Assembly (NCBI RefSeq): GCF_002127325.2
Contig: NC_035443.2
Location: 121,891,061-121,955,060 of the forward strand
From: Helianthus annuus
Lineage: Eukaryota; Streptophyta; Magnoliopsida; Asterales; Asteraceae
Direction: 5' to 3'
DNA length: 64,000 nucleotides
A program made the position numbers and the translations under genes. The notes beneath the pieces were generated by a model. The model saw only the letters and a program-made list of their open reading frames with translations. It searched no databases and was not told where the DNA came from. Of the stretch, positions 22,270-34,487 are shown in pieces (position 1 is the first letter of the stretch; each line of letters begins with the position of its first letter).

Positions 22270-24653
22270 CTAGCGAACTTTGACCAACCGAATCCGCTTG
22301 TTCTTCAACTGTTTGAATGTACGGTCCACTATCTCCACAGGTTTCTCGACAAAGTGCATTGTGTTATCAACACGAATTTCATCAAGTGGTATGTGGAGGT
22401 TCTCATCAGCTAAACACTTTCTGAGATTGGACACGTGGAATGTTGGATGAACATTTCCAAGTTCAGGAGGTAGCTCAAGTCTGTAGGCTACTTTTCTGAT
22501 TCTTTCAACGATCTTGAATGGTCCAACATAGCGTGCTGCAAGTTTTCCTTTCTTTCCAAATCTAATCACACCTTTCCAAGGAGACACCTTGAGTAGGACG
22601 TGATCACCAACTTGAAATTCCAAGGGCTTGCGTCGTCGATCCGTGTAACTCTTTTGACGGCTTCTAGCTGTCTGTAGGTTATCACGAATCTTCTTGACCT
22701 TATCTGTAGTCTCTAGAATGAGTTCAGGTCCAGTAAGCTGAGCTTCACCTATCTCATTCCAGCAGACCAGTGAACGACATTTTCGACCGTATAAAGTTTC
22801 GAAGGGAGCCATATTGATGCTAGAGTGATAACCATTGTTGTAGGAGAATTCGATCAATCGTAGATGCGAATCCCAACTACCACCAAAATCAATCACACAA
22901 GCTCTAAGCATATCCTCCAGTGTCTGGATTGTTCTCTCAGATTGACCATCTGTCTTCAGATGGTACGCTGAGCTCAAATTAAGTTGGGTTCCCATGGCAG
23001 ATTGCATGGTTCTCCAAAAGCGAGATGAGAATCTAGCATCTCTGTCAGATATAATGTTCAAAGGAACACCATGTCGAGATACAATCTCATCAACATATAT
23101 CTTGGCAAGCTTGTCAGCAGATAGATCCTCACGGATTGGCAGAAAATGTGCTGACTTTGTAAGATGATCAACAACAACCCAAATGGCGTTATGACCTCTT
23201 TTAGTGTGCGGTAACTTGGTAATGAGATCCATAGAAATGTTTTCCCATTTCTAAACCGGAATCTCTGGTTGCTCCAATAATCCAGAGGGATGTTGGTGTT
23301 CTGCCTTAACCTTAAGACAAGTAAGGCATTTGGAAACATATAAGGCAATGTCTTTCTTCATACCCGGCCACCAATACTGGGTTCGAAGATCCTTATACAT
23401 TTTGTCTGCACCAGGATGAATAGAATAACGAGACTTATGAGCTTCATCCATAAGCAAGGTGCAAAGATCGTCTATACTTGGGACCCACAAACGGCCCATG
23501 AAATAGAATATCCCAAAGTCTCTCAATTCAAGCTCAGGATTAGTATGACACCGTAATTCTTTACCCATCAAGTCTTGTGTAACACAAGTATGTTGAGCCT
23601 GAATTATGCGGGTTTGAATGTCAGATCGAACCTGAACACAGTGAAGCTTGACATGTTCCTTATGACTCAACGCGTCAGCCACGACATTCGCCTTACCAGG
23701 ATGGTAGCGAATTTCGCAATCGTAGTCGTTTAGGAGTTCAACCCAACGTCGTTGCCTCATGTTTAGTTCTTTCTGATTGAAGATATGCTGGAGACTCTTG
23801 TGGTCAATAAAAACTACACACTTTGTACCGTAAAGGTAGTGTCTCCTGATTTTGAGAGCAAAGACTACTGCACCTAACTCAAGATCATGAGTTGTGTAGT
23901 TTTTCTCGTGCACCTTCAGCTGTCTTGATGCATAGGCTATAACTTTGTTTCTTTGCATATGAACGCAGCCAAGGCCTAAGTTGGATGCATCACAGTACAC
24001 GACAAAATCGTCGTTACCCTCGGGCAAAGATAGAATAGGTGCATCACAAAGTTTCTGTTTCAAGGTCTGGAAAGCTTCATCCTGTTTGGATCCCCACTCA
24101 AAAGGTTTGCTCTTCTGAGTTAAAGCAGTGAGAGGAACCGCAATCTTGGAGAAATTTTCAATGAAACGGCGGTAATAACCCGCGAGACCAAGAAATGAAC
24201 GAACCTCGGTAGGAGTAGTAGGAGTATCCCAATCCTTAATCGCACTGATTTTGGCGGGATCTACAAGTATACCTTGTTCGTTGACGATGTGTCCCAAAAA
24301 TTGAACTTCCTTAAGCCAGAATTCGCACTTGGAGAATTTGGCGAAAAGCTGTTCTTTCTTTAGAAGCTCCATTGTAAGACGGAGATGTTGCTCATGATCA
24401 GCTCGAGTCTTAGAATAGATCAAAATATCATCAATGAAGACAATGATGAACTTGTCCAAATAAGGCTTACAAACCCTATTCATCAAGTCCATGAAAACAG
24501 CTGGAGCATTAGTTAAACCGAAGGGCATAACAGTGAACTCATAATGACCATAACGCGTACGAAAAGCTGTCTTGGGAATATCTTCTTCGAGAACTCGAAG
24601 TTGATGATACCCAGAACGTAGATCAATCTTCGAAAAGCAAGTAGCACCCTGTA
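22270..24653 (-). pseudogene. Element C pol, distal half (RT core to chromodomain)
   Basis: On the minus strand this continues the RT interrupted by D. RT palm motif FIDDILIYS is near 24430, RNase H YCDAS near 23995, the integrase HHCC finger near 23440-23320, the catalytic MDLITK/SDRDARF segments near 23230 and 23040, [10 protein letters not shown] near 22835, and a chromodomain-like end by 22300. A TAG replaces the tryptophan expected in the IPVxKWE motif near 23250 and splits the frame in two (24690-23251 and 23232-22270). The first codons of the upper frame belong to D. The products would be reverse transcriptase, RNase H and integrase of a gypsy element. Confidence 0.88.
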
Positions 24654-25019
24654 TGTCACACCCCCAAAATCCCACACTGCGGAGTACCACCGCTTGGGAG
24701 CGTGACTGACCAGGATCAAGCCACCAATCATATCAAACATAGCATTTAATAATAATCAAAGACATAATTGGTGTTCAAAACCAAACACTGTTTAAGTAGC
24801 GGAAGCATTAAATGTAAAACCCAAATCATAAGTATCAATGTGTGAATGTAAAAGTGTTAAACAAGCATTCACGAGTTCTTGTCCACAACGACCCGCTTCT
24901 CCTCTGGTGCAAGCTCCAAGTATACCTAAGGTCCTGCAAGGCATGCAGCAAATAATCAACAAACTAGTTGAGCGAGTTCACAGAAAGTATGTTCATAACG
25001 TAATGTATAAGTATAGCTA

Positions 25020-25390
25020 GTGGGGGCTTCCCATACTAGTGTGTACTAAAGGTGGGGGCTTCCCATGTTTATCCTGGCTAATGAGGGCTTCTCATTAACG
25101 GTACTTACTAGACTAACTTCCGACCATGGGTTCTTCTTTACCGAGAACAGGAAAACGTACAGGGTCACGTAGGCTTTACGTGACGTGCCCTTCCCCGAGG
25201 ACAGTGGTACGCGTGGGGGCTACGTAGGCTTTACGCAGCGTGGCCTTCCGACCTGGAAGCCAGTGAATGGTATTGGGTTACGTAGGCTTTACGTAACGTG
25301 TCCTTCCCGACCCGGGAGACATATGGCAAATATACTGGGTTACGTAGGCTTTACGTAACGTGTCCTGACTAACCTGAGGACGATGGTCTA
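25020..25390 (-). repeat. Hairpin block in the D LTR (copy at 32448-32818)
   Basis: Three hairpin classes with constant loops lie side by side. With loop GGCTT: GTGGG/CCCAT and AATGAG/CTCATT. With loop AGGCTT: TCACGT/ACGTGA and, twice, TTACGT/ACGTAA. With an ACCG or ACCTG-type loop: GTTCT/AGAAC, GTCCT/AGGAC, and the longer pairs TGGC-TTCC/GGAA-GCCA and TGTC/GACA plus CCCG/CGGG. The units parallel those of B but the stems differ. Confidence 0.8.
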
Positions 25391-25804
25391 TAGTCTGGTA
25401 TATGCGTAAGTACGAGTAACTCCTTTTACAATATCATATCCAACCCAATTCCCAACCCGGGAATCCCATGCCTTGGCTGTGTGAACTCACCTTGGTTTGC
25501 TCGGCAGATACACAAATAAAAGACTCTTGACTAACAGGTTAACCACGTCCTAACAGATTACCACACAAGTCAGGTTCGGTTCAAATATTGCACGTATGTA
25601 TCATACAGGTGAACACGTTGTTAGCACGTAAATATCATGGCAACCACGTATGTATATCTTAGCAACCCGAAATCAGTCAAACAATATGGTTAACATGTGT
25701 GAAGTAGAACAAGCCCAATAACATGCATAAGAGATCCAATATAAATCGGTCCAAACAAATCAAACATAGTGGTCTCGGCCCAACCTATTAAATGTATGGC
25801 AGTT

Positions 25805-26125
25805 TTGTGCGATCCGATTGGGGTTGTGCGACCCGTCCAGCCCAATAGTTCATCCGGCCCAACTAATCAAGTAACACATGTACGGCCCACATGATTGTGC
25901 GATCAGTGTGTGCTTGTGCGATCCAGCTGCCATTGTGTGATCCGAGGGACCTTGTGCGACAGGCAGCTTTGTGCGACTGGATGTTTTGTGCGACTATATC
26001 GCTTGTACGACCGGGCTGGGTTGTGCGAGTGGACATGTGCGATCAGATTACCCACTCAGCCCAAACACTTATCCGGCCCATTCCACTTGTGCGTGTGGCT
26101 TGTGTGACTTGGCCTAGTTGTGCGA
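25805..26125. repeat. Irregular array of TGTGCGA words in the D LTR (copy at 33233-33553)
   Basis: TGTGCGA occurs ten times in about 320 bp, plus four one-base variants (TGTGTGA twice, TGTACGA, TGTGCGT). Most are followed by T or C and preceded by T. Spacing is irregular (14 to about 80 bp), so this is a dispersed motif rather than a simple tandem repeat. GGCCCA/GCCCAA words are interspersed. The shorter B LTR retains only a couple of these. Confidence 0.8.
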
Positions 26126-27054
26126 TTGATTAACAACTTCCATTAATCAAGCAAATCAGTTACAATAGTTAATCCATTACCAAATTTAACATTCCATTAA
26201 TTAGCATAATTCCTACAATTCGGTTACCCAATTACAGATCAAGCATAGCAATTTCTTCAAGAACCTTTATGAACCCTAATACCATTAACATGAATAACAT
26301 TCAAACATTTGAACATGTAATTTAATTTCGTGTTCTAAATCCCGAACTATCAACTACTGCCCATCCTATCTTTAACATGCACTAGCCGATTAAGACCATT
26401 ACACAACCGATTAAAAAAAAGCATGCAATTGGTAATGATCCGAACTGCATTTGACAAGTATTCGATCCACCCACAATTGTATACTACCCGATTAGTATTT
26501 ATATACATCTAAATCAACAATATGTAAACCGAATTACATGATCATCATCACAACGAGAATCATTCAATGCTCATACGAGTACACTAGTTATCTCATAGCA
26601 TCATGGCAACAAGACAATCAAACAAACAAGATTCATTGACACTAACCGGATGAAAGTAGAGGATTGATTCGTTTCACAAGCTTCAAAGTATGTGTGTGTG
26701 TGCCGTCGGGTTCCAAACAAGCCGAGAGAGAGAGAGATAGCAACTAGGGTTGTGTGTGATAATGTGTTGTAACCAAATGAGAGAAGGGCCAAGTCCCCTA
26801 AGTGTTTTCACGGTTAAGAGAGGGGCCGGTTCTACCTTGGGCCGTCCTTGAGCCCAATCAAATGATATGGCCCAATGGCCTTGTGTGAATGATGTGAGCT
26901 TGTACGGTTCGATCGTTAAATACATACATACATACATTCAATATAACGCAACACCTTGCACATTTTCACAAAGTTCATGCAACATTTATTAATTCAAAAT
27001 ATCGTATAGACACGTAACGTTACACAAAACGAGTCTAAAGTTCGAGTTGTCACA

Positions 27055-27195
27055 TTATCCCCAACTAATTGGAAATTTCGTCCCGAAATTTGGTATGCAC
27101 TCACTGAGGAAGCTAGGTAAACTGTACTGTTCACTGGTTTTCCTGGGGTGTCACATCCTCCCCCCGTTGATCTGGAATTTCGTCCCGAAATTCCG
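27055..27195 (-). other. Duplicated 3'-terminal module of element D (two palindrome-purine-LTR-start units)
   Basis: On the minus strand the first unit is GAATTTCGGGACGAAATTC, then GGGGGGAGGA and TGTGACACCCC (27195 down to 27145). The second is AAATTTCGGGACGAAATTT, then TTGGGGATAA and TGTGACAACTC (27088 down to 27044). In D the LTR starts at the second unit (27054). In B the equivalent first unit is the LTR start. Two candidate polypurine tracts are therefore visible. Confidence 0.8.
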
Positions 27196-30100
27196 AAGTA
27201 GTAGCTTCAGCCTCAGTAGTGGTTGCCTGGTTCCCGAATAAATGGGGGTACTTTTCTGTCATCCTGTCTTCGCGTTCCCAGGTGTACTCTGGGCCACGTT
27301 TAGAGTTCCAACGAACTCGGACAAGAGGGATTCTCTTGTGTTTGAGGACCTTCACATCCCGGTCCGTGATTTCTACTGGTTCCTCAACGAACTGCAACCG
27401 CTCGTCGATAGTGAGTTCCTTAAAAGGAATGATGAGATTTTCATCTGATAGGCACTTCTTTAGGTTCGATACGTGAAAGACATTGTGAACTGCCCCGAGT
27501 TCAGCTGGTAGGTTCAACTTGTAGGCAACCTTGCCAACCTTTTCTATGATTTCGAAGGGTCCGACGTATCGTGGATTCAGTTTGCCCCGTTTGCCAAAAC
27601 GTACCACACCTTTCCAGGGTGAAACTTTCAATAAAACCCGGTCCCCGACCTCGAATTCCAATGGCTTTCTACGCTTGTCCGCGTAGGCTTTCTGACGGTC
27701 GCGTGCTGCCGCCATGCGTTGTCGTATCTGTGCTATCTTTTCTGTGGCGTCCACTACAATCTCTGGACCCGTGATCTGACTATCTCCCACCTCTGTCCAA
27801 CAGAGAGGTGACCGGCATTTACGCCCGTACAATGCCTCGAATGGAGCGGCTTGAATGCTGGTATGGTAACTGTTATTATACGAGAACTCCACCAAAGGGA
27901 GGTGCTTTTCCCAGCCGTTTCTGAAATCGATAACGCATGCCCGAAGCATGTCTTCGAGAGTTTGAATCGTTCGCTCAGACTGCCCATCCGTCTGAGGGTG
28001 GTATGCTGTGCTCATGTCTAACCTTGAGCCAAAAGATTTGTGCATTGCTTGCCAAAGTTCTGACGTGAATCGTGCATCGCGATCCGAAATGATAGACGTG
28101 GGCACCCCGTGCCTCGAGACAACTTCTTTAAGATAGACGTCTGCGAGAGTGGAGAACTTGTCCGTTTCCTTAATCGGTAGGAAGTGTGCAGACTTGGTGA
28201 GTCGATCAACTATGACCCATATTGTATCGTTTCCACGCTGGGATCTGGGTAAGCCTGTAACGAAATCCATGGAAATTTCTTCCCATTTCCACTGAGGTAT
28301 CTTAGGCTGCTGAAGTAGGCCAGCTGGTTTCTGATACTCGACCTTGACTCTCGCACAGGTCAAGCATTTTCCAACGTACGTAGCAATGTGGGCCTTCATA
28401 CTAGGCCACCAATAGGTTGTACTGATGTCGTGGTACATTTTATCCGACCCTGGATGTACCGAGTAGCGAGACTTGTGTGCTTCGTCCATCACAAGTTCGC
28501 GTAGACCGCCATAAAGAGGGACCCAAATCCGGCCCGTTACATAATAAGCGCCATCTTCCTTCTGTTCCATCTGTTGTCGTGAGCCGCGTAAGGCTTCAGC
28601 TTTGACGTTTTCGGGCTTCAGTGCTTCTGTCTGAGCAGCTCGTATCTGAACAGGAAGACTAGACTGAATCGTAAGTTGTAGCGCTCGCACGCGCCGTGGT
28701 AGTGTGTCTTTCCGACTGAGGGCATCAGCCACAACATTGGCCTTGCCTGGATGATACTTAATAGCACATTCGTAGTCGTTAAGTAACTCGACCCATCGTC
28801 GTTGACGCATATTCAAATCCTTCTGCTTAAGGATATGCTCGAGACTCCTGTGATCGGTGTAAATCGTGCACCTGGTACCGTACAGGTAGTGTCGCCATAT
28901 CTTAAGCGCGAAAACAACAGCTCCCAGCTCTAAATCGTGCGTCGTGTAGTTCCGTTCATGAACCTTTAGCTGACGAGAGGCGTAGGCAATCACTTTATCC
29001 CGCTGCATCAATACGCATCCCAGACCCTGTATTGACGCGTCACAATATACTACGAAGTCATCTGTGCCCTCTGGCAATGAAAGAATAGGTGCAGTGCAAA
29101 GCCTATCCTTTAGATACTGAAAAGCAGTTTCCTGCGTGTTGCCCCAACGGTAGGTGACACCCTTCTGTGTCAGTAGTGTGAGTGGCTGCGCAATCTTCGA
29201 GAAATCCTTAATAAACCGTCTGTAATAACCTGCCAGACCCAAAAATTGGCGTATTTCTGTCGGCGTACGCGGTGCAGGCCAGTTTCTGATCGAGTCTACC
29301 TTGGACGGATCGACATGGATCCCATCCTTGTTCACTACGTGGCCTAAGAAGTGGACTTCACGAAGCCAGAAGTCGCATTTAGAAAGCTTGGCGTACAACT
29401 GTTCCTTCCGAAGGAGTTCCAAAATGAGACGAAGATGCTGCTCGTGCTCCTCCTGACTCTTGGAGTAAATCAGGATGTCGTCGATGAAAACAATGACGAA
29501 CTTGTCGAGATAGGGTTTGCACACCCTGTTCATAAGATCCATAAATACAGCAGGCGCGTTTGTTAACCCGAATGGCATGACGAGAAACTCGTAGTGACCG
29601 TAACGAGTTCTGAAGGCTGTCTTGGAGACGTCCTCATCCCGGACTCTCAGCTGATGGTACCCCGACCTCAAATCTATCTTCGAATAGTAGCACGACCCTT
29701 GCAACTGGTCGAATAAGTCGTCGATGCGCGGAAGAGGATAACGGTTCTTCACCGTCACCTTGTTGAGTTCACGGTAGTCAATGCACATCCTGAACGTACC
29801 GTCTTTCTTCTTCACGAAAAGTACTGGAGCTCCCCAAGGCGAAGAGCTTGGTCGTATGAAACCCTTTTCCAAGAGTTCTTGCAGCTGTTTTGACAATTCC
29901 TCCAATTCCGATGGAGCTAGACGATATGGTGCGCGAGCTATGGGTGCTGCTCCTGGAGCGAGCTCGATCTGAAATTCGACCTGACGATGAGGCGGTAAGC
30001 CAGGTAAGTCTTCAGGAAACACCTGAGGGTAATCGCATACAATTGGAATATCCTCCAATTTCTTTTCCTTTGCTGATGCGTCTGTAACGAGTGCCAGAAT

Positions 30101-31762
30101 GGCAGTGTATCCCTTTCGTAAGCATTTCTGAGCCTTCAAGAAAGAGATGATGCCAACCACAGCACCACTCTTGTCGCCCTGAACTTCTAGAGGTTCCTGA
30201 CCCGAACGAGGAATACGAATAACCTTTTCGCTGCATAAGATTTCTGCCTGGTGTTGGGATAACCAATCCATCCCAATCACAACGTCGAAGCTACCCAACA
30301 CTATGGGAATGAGGTCGATAGAGAAGGCTTGACCAGCTAAGATAAGATTACAACCCTGAACTACGTGCGTGGCTTCTAAACTTTTACCGTTAGCTAACTC
30401 GACTACATGTTTGGTGGGTAAAAGTGTTGGTGCACGTTTTAGTAGTTGACACATTTTCACAGACATATAGCTTGTATCCGCACCCGAATCAAACAAAACA
30501 GTAACGTAAATATTGTCGAGGAGAAACTTACCCATAACAACGTTGGGATCGTTCACTGCGTCTCCTCTTCCCAAGACAAAAGCTCGACCTCTTGCCTCGT
30601 TGCCATTATTGTTGTTGTTCCCGCCGTTGTTGTTGCCGTTGCCCTGGTTGTTATTGTTGTTGCGATTCTGGTTCAACTGAGGGCAATCGCGTTTGAAGTG
30701 ACCTTCAGCCCCACACTGGAAACATCCCCGATTCCCACGCTGTGGCTGCTGCTGCTGATTCTGGTTCTGTGGAGCTGGTTGCTGAGGCTGCTGATTCTGA
30801 TTCGCAGGCCGTGGGCTCCTACAGTCTTTGGCCTCATGACCCATCTTTAGACACCTTTGGCAACGACCCTTGTTACATGGGCCGTGGTGATGCCTGTTGC
30901 AGTTGTGGCACCTAGGTTGACTACCCTGATATCTCCTCTGCCTGTGACCACTAGAGGATTGCTGACTGGGACTCTGATAGTGATCGATCTTCTGCTGCTG
31001 AGCTTGTGGCTGAACAGATGCTGAACCTTTGCTAGAATCCCCATCCCATTTCCTTTTACTGTCACCAGATGTAGCAGGAGTAACTGAGGTGGTGACGTTA
31101 GCAGTAGCATTAACACGCTTGGGCAGTCTATTCTGTTCCACTGCCTGATCGGTGATACGGTGAGCGAGACGCTGAATTTCCTGAATGTTTTCGAGATTAG
31201 CCGACGTCACGTGGCTTTGAATCTCTGGCGCCAATCCCTTGAGATACAACTCAATGCGCTTGTACGGAGGGTCCACCATGGTTGGACACAGAACGGCCAG
31301 CTCATTGGACCGTTTGGTATACGCTTCGATTTCCGATCCAACCATTTTCAGATTGTACAGTTCGTCTTCCAGCTTGTGAATATCTTCACGCGTACAGTAC
31401 TCACGCTTGATGAGTTCCTTGAAATCGTTCCATGGGGTGGCGTTAGCAGCTGCCAACCCTAAGATCTGGACTTGGGCGTTCCACCAAGTCAGTGCTATTC
31501 CTTCCAAAGTACCGGTAGCAAATTTGACCTTGCGAGCCTCAGGGCACTCGCACATCTCGAATACTGATTCTAGCTTCTCGAACCAGTGGAGGAGTCCAAC
31601 CGCTCCTTCTGTGCCGCTGAAAGAGTTAGGACGACAATCCATGAAGTTCTTGAAGGTGCACCCAGGCTGCTGCTGAGCGGGTTGACCTGCTTGGGCGGCT
31701 GCAACTGCCGCAGCAATGAGAGCCTCTAGCTGGGCTTGGGTCATGTTAATTCGTGCGGCCAT
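27131..31762 (-). CDS. Gag-pol polyprotein of element D (intact, 1543 aa)
   Basis: One open frame from ATG 31762 to 27131. Order by residue: gag with Gln/Ala-rich start (1-60), capsid-type domain (about 60-200), CCHC-like knuckles at about 285-314 (including [14 protein letters not shown]) and about 347-360 ([14 protein letters not shown]), an Asn-rich linker, aspartic protease with [10 protein letters not shown] near 425 and GMDWL near 495, RT with FIDDILIYS, RNase H with YCDAS and [12 protein letters not shown], integrase HHCC finger, D,D35E core ([21 protein letters not shown]) and a chromodomain-like tail ending near [15 protein letters not shown]. The start is chosen because the N-terminus aligns with B at MTQAQL. 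The protein copies the element's RNA and integrates the cDNA. The chromodomain is thought to steer integration to heterochromatin. Gag and pol are in one frame, as is usual for Tekay/Del-like chromoviruses. Confidence 0.95.
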   Translation of the reverse strand: MAARINMTQAQLEALIAAAVAAAQAGQPAQQQPGCTFKNFMDCRPNSFSGTEGAVGLLHWFEKLESVFEMCECPEARKVKFATGTLEGIALTWWNAQVQILGLAAANATPWNDFKELIKREYCTREDIHKLEDELYNLKMVGSEIEAYTKRSNELAVLCPTMVDPPYKRIELYLKGLAPEIQSHVTSANLENIQEIQRLAHRITDQAVEQNRLPKRVNATANVTTSVTPATSGDSKRKWDGDSSKGSASVQPQAQQQKIDHYQSPSQQSSSGHRQRRYQGSQPRCHNCNRHHHGPCNKGRCQRCLKMGHEAKDCRSPRPANQNQQPQQPAPQNQNQQQQPQRGNRGCFQCGAEGHFKRDCPQLNQNRNNNNNQGNGNNNGGNNNNNGNEARGRAFVLGRGDAVNDPNVVMGKFLLDNIYVTVLFDSGADTSYMSVKMCQLLKRAPTLLPTKHVVELANGKSLEATHVVQGCNLILAGQAFSIDLIPIVLGSFDVVIGMDWLSQHQAEILCSEKVIRIPRSGQEPLEVQGDKSGAVVGIISFLKAQKCLRKGYTAILALVTDASAKEKKLEDIPIVCDYPQVFPEDLPGLPPHRQVEFQIELAPGAAPIARAPYRLAPSELEELSKQLQELLEKGFIRPSSSPWGAPVLFVKKKDGTFRMCIDYRELNKVTVKNRYPLPRIDDLFDQLQGSCYYSKIDLRSGYHQLRVRDEDVSKTAFRTRYGHYEFLVMPFGLTNAPAVFMDLMNRVCKPYLDKFVIVFIDDILIYSKSQEEHEQHLRLILELLRKEQLYAKLSKCDFWLREVHFLGHVVNKDGIHVDPSKVDSIRNWPAPRTPTEIRQFLGLAGYYRRFIKDFSKIAQPLTLLTQKGVTYRWGNTQETAFQYLKDRLCTAPILSLPEGTDDFVVYCDASIQGLGCVLMQRDKVIAYASRQLKVHERNYTTHDLELGAVVFALKIWRHYLYGTRCTIYTDHRSLEHILKQKDLNMRQRRWVELLNDYECAIKYHPGKANVVADALSRKDTLPRRVRALQLTIQSSLPVQIRAAQTEALKPENVKAEALRGSRQQMEQKEDGAYYVTGRIWVPLYGGLRELVMDEAHKSRYSVHPGSDKMYHDISTTYWWPSMKAHIATYVGKCLTCARVKVEYQKPAGLLQQPKIPQWKWEEISMDFVTGLPRSQRGNDTIWVIVDRLTKSAHFLPIKETDKFSTLADVYLKEVVSRHGVPTSIISDRDARFTSELWQAMHKSFGSRLDMSTAYHPQTDGQSERTIQTLEDMLRACVIDFRNGWEKHLPLVEFSYNNSYHTSIQAAPFEALYGRKCRSPLCWTEVGDSQITGPEIVVDATEKIAQIRQRMAAARDRQKAYADKRRKPLEFEVGDRVLLKVSPWKGVVRFGKRGKLNPRYVGPFEIIEKVGKVAYKLNLPAELGAVHNVFHVSNLKKCLSDENLIIPFKELTIDERLQFVEEPVEITDRDVKVLKHKRIPLVRVRWNSKRGPEYTWEREDRMTEKYPHLFGNQATTTEAEATTSEFRDEIPDQRGEDVTPQENQ

Positions 31763-32066
31763 CGATCTTCACATCAAAGGCAACATAAGTGAGAAAGGTT
31801 CGCGAATAGTGCGATGACAGAAAAGTATAGGCATATAGGTCTTCTTATATAACAAGGGCATGTGTATCTAAGCGTAATGCGAGCAAAGTTCGAAGCAGTT
31901 CTAGCAAACAGGCAATAAACATAACATAAACCTTATTACCTAGGATGTCGAGTCTTGCACGTGGAGCGAAGCGTCGTTGTGGATCATTGAGAGCACGGTT
32001 CTGGTTATAGTCCGGTTTTAATAAAAACATTTTCCCATATTAAAACCAAGTTCTCTATAACCAATG

Positions 32067-32078
32067 GCTCTGATACCA
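32067..32078 (-). other. Primer binding site of element D (initiator tRNA-Met)
   Basis: GCTCTGATACCA on the plus strand, three bases from the LTR start at 32082. The leader from here to the gag ATG (31763-32066) shows no other gene. Confidence 0.87.
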
Positions 32079-32081
32079 ATC

Positions 32082-34482
32082 TGTCACACCCCCAAAATCC
32101 CACACTGCGGAGTACCACCGCTTGGGAGCGTGACTGACCAGGATCAAGCCACCAATCATATCAAACATAGCATTTAATAATAATCAAAGACATAATTGGT
32201 GTTCAAAACCAAACACTGTTTAAGTAGCGGAAGCATTAAATGTAAAACCCAAATCATAAGTATCAATGTGTGAATGTAAAAGTGTTAAACAAGCATTCAC
32301 GAGTTCTTGTCCACAACGACCCGCTTCTCCTCTGGTGCAAGCTCCAAGTATACCTAAGGTCCTGCAAGGCATGCAGCAAATAATCAACAAACTAGTTGAG
32401 CGAGTTCACAGAAAGTATGTTCATAACGTAATGTATAAGTATAGCTAGTGGGGGCTTCCCATACTAGTGTGTACTAAAGGTGGGGGCTTCCCATGTTTAT
32501 CCTGGCTAATGAGGGCTTCTCATTAACGGTACTTACTAGACTAACTTCCGACCATGGGTTCTTCTTTACCGAGAACAGGAAAACGTACAGGGTCACGTAG
32601 GCTTTACGTGACGTGCCCTTCCCCGAGGACAGTGGTACGCGTGGGGGCTACGTAGGCTTTACGCAGCGTGGCCTTCCGACCTGGAAGCCAGTGAATGGTA
32701 TTGGGTTACGTAGGCTTTACGTAACGTGTCCTTCCCGACCCGGGAGACATATGGCAAATATACTGGGTTACGTAGGCTTTACGTAACGTGTCCTGACTAA
32801 CCTGAGGACGATGGTCTATAGTCTGGTATATGCGTAAGTACGAGTAACTCCTTTTACAATATCATATCCAACCCAATTCCCAACCCGGGAATCCCATGCC
32901 TTGGCTGTGTGAACTCACCTTGGTTTGCTCGGCAGATACACAAATAAAAGACTCTTGACTAACAGGTTAACCACGTCCTAACAGATTACCACACAAGTCA
33001 GGTTCGGTTCAAATATTGCACGTATGTATCATACAGGTGAACACGTTGTTAGCACGTAAATATCATGGCAACCACGTATGTATATCTTAGCAACCCGAAA
33101 TCAGTCAAACAATATGGTTAACATGTGTGAAGTAGAACAAGCCCAATAACATGCATAAGAGATCCAATATAAATCGGTCCAAACAAATCAAACATAGTGG
33201 TCTCGGCCCAACCTATTAAATGTATGGCAGTTTTGTGCGATCCGATTGGGGTTGTGCGACCCGTCCAGCCCAATAGTTCATCCGGCCCAACTAATCAAGT
33301 AACACATGTACGGCCCACATGATTGTGCGATCAGTGTGTGCTTGTGCGATCCAGCTGCCATTGTGTGATCCGAGGGACCTTGTGCGACAGGCAGCTTTGT
33401 GCGACTGGATGTTTTATGCGACTATATCGCTTGTACGACCGGGCTGGGTTGTGCGAGTGGACATGTGCGATCAGATTACCCACTCAGCCCAAACACTTAT
33501 CCGGCCCATTCCACTTGTGCGTGTGGCTTGTGTGACTTGGCCTAGTTGTGCGATTGATTAACAACTTCCATTAATCAAGCAAATCAGTTACAATAGTTAA
33601 TCCATTACCAAATTTAACATTCCATTAATTAGCATAATTCCTACAATTCGGTTACCCAATTACAGATCAAGCATAGCAATTTCTTCAAGAACCTTTATGA
33701 ACCCTAATACCATTAACATGAATAACATTCAAACATTTGAACATGTAATTTAATTTCGTGTTCTAAATCCCGAACTATCAACTACTGCCCATCCTATCTT
33801 TAACATGCACTAGCCGATTAAGACCATTACACAACCGATTAAAAAAAAGCATGCAATTGGTAATGATCCGAACTGCATTTGACAAGTATTCGATCCACCC
33901 ACAATTGTATACTACCCGATTAGTATTTATATACATCTAAATCAACAATATGTAAACCGAATTACATGATCATCATCACAACGAGAATCATTCAATGCTC
34001 ATACGAGTACACTAGTTATCTCATAGCATCATGGCAACAAGACAATCAAACAAACAAGATTCATTGACACTAACCGGATGAAAGTAGAGGATTGATTCGT
34101 TTCACAAGCTTCAAAGTATGTGTGTGTGTGCCGTCGGGTTCCAAACAAGCCGAGAGAGAGAGAGATAGCAACTAGGGTTGTGTGTGATAATGTGTTGTAA
34201 CCAAATGAGAGAAGGGCCAAGTCCCCTAAGTGTTTTCACGGTTAAGAGAGGGGCCGGTTCTACCTTGGGCCGTCCTTGAGCCCAATCAAATGATATGGCC
34301 CAATGGCCTTGTGTGAATGATGTGAGCTTGTACGGTTCGATCGTTAAATACATACATACATACATTCAATATAACGCAACACCTTGCACATTTTCACAAA
34401 GTTCATGCAACATTTATTAATTCAAAATATCGTATAGACACGTAACGTTACACAAAACGAGTCTAAAGTTCGAGTTGTCACA
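32082..34482 (-). repeat. 5' LTR of element D
   Basis: 2401 bp, the same length as and practically identical to 24654-27054. It ends GAGTTGTCACA at 34482 and is followed directly by CTGTA and the resumed RT of C, which fixes the boundary of the LTR in this element. Confidence 0.93.
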
Positions 34483-34487
34483 CTGTA

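Larger units (their letters stand above)
24654..27054 (-). repeat. 3' LTR of element D
   Basis: 2401 bp, TGTCACACCCCC to GAGTTGTCACA on the plus strand. It contains hairpin units at 25020-25390, an array of TGTGCGA words at 25805-26125, and about 700 bp of AT-rich sequence without genes. Frames such as 25891-26133 and 26683-26937 recur identically in the other LTR only because the LTRs are copies. Confidence 0.93.
24654..34482 (-). mobile_element. Ty3/gypsy chromovirus D, intact and young
   Basis: Two 2401-bp LTRs (24654-27054 and 32082-34482) flank one uninterrupted gag-pol, bounded by the duplication CTGTA (24649-24653 and 34483-34487). Removing the element rejoins the RT of C between DQLQ and GATCFSK. 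The LTRs differ at one base that I could find (GTGCG near 25987 against ATGCG near 33416). This is the only element in the window with all domains open and matching LTRs, hence the best candidate for recent or current mobility. Confidence 0.95.
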
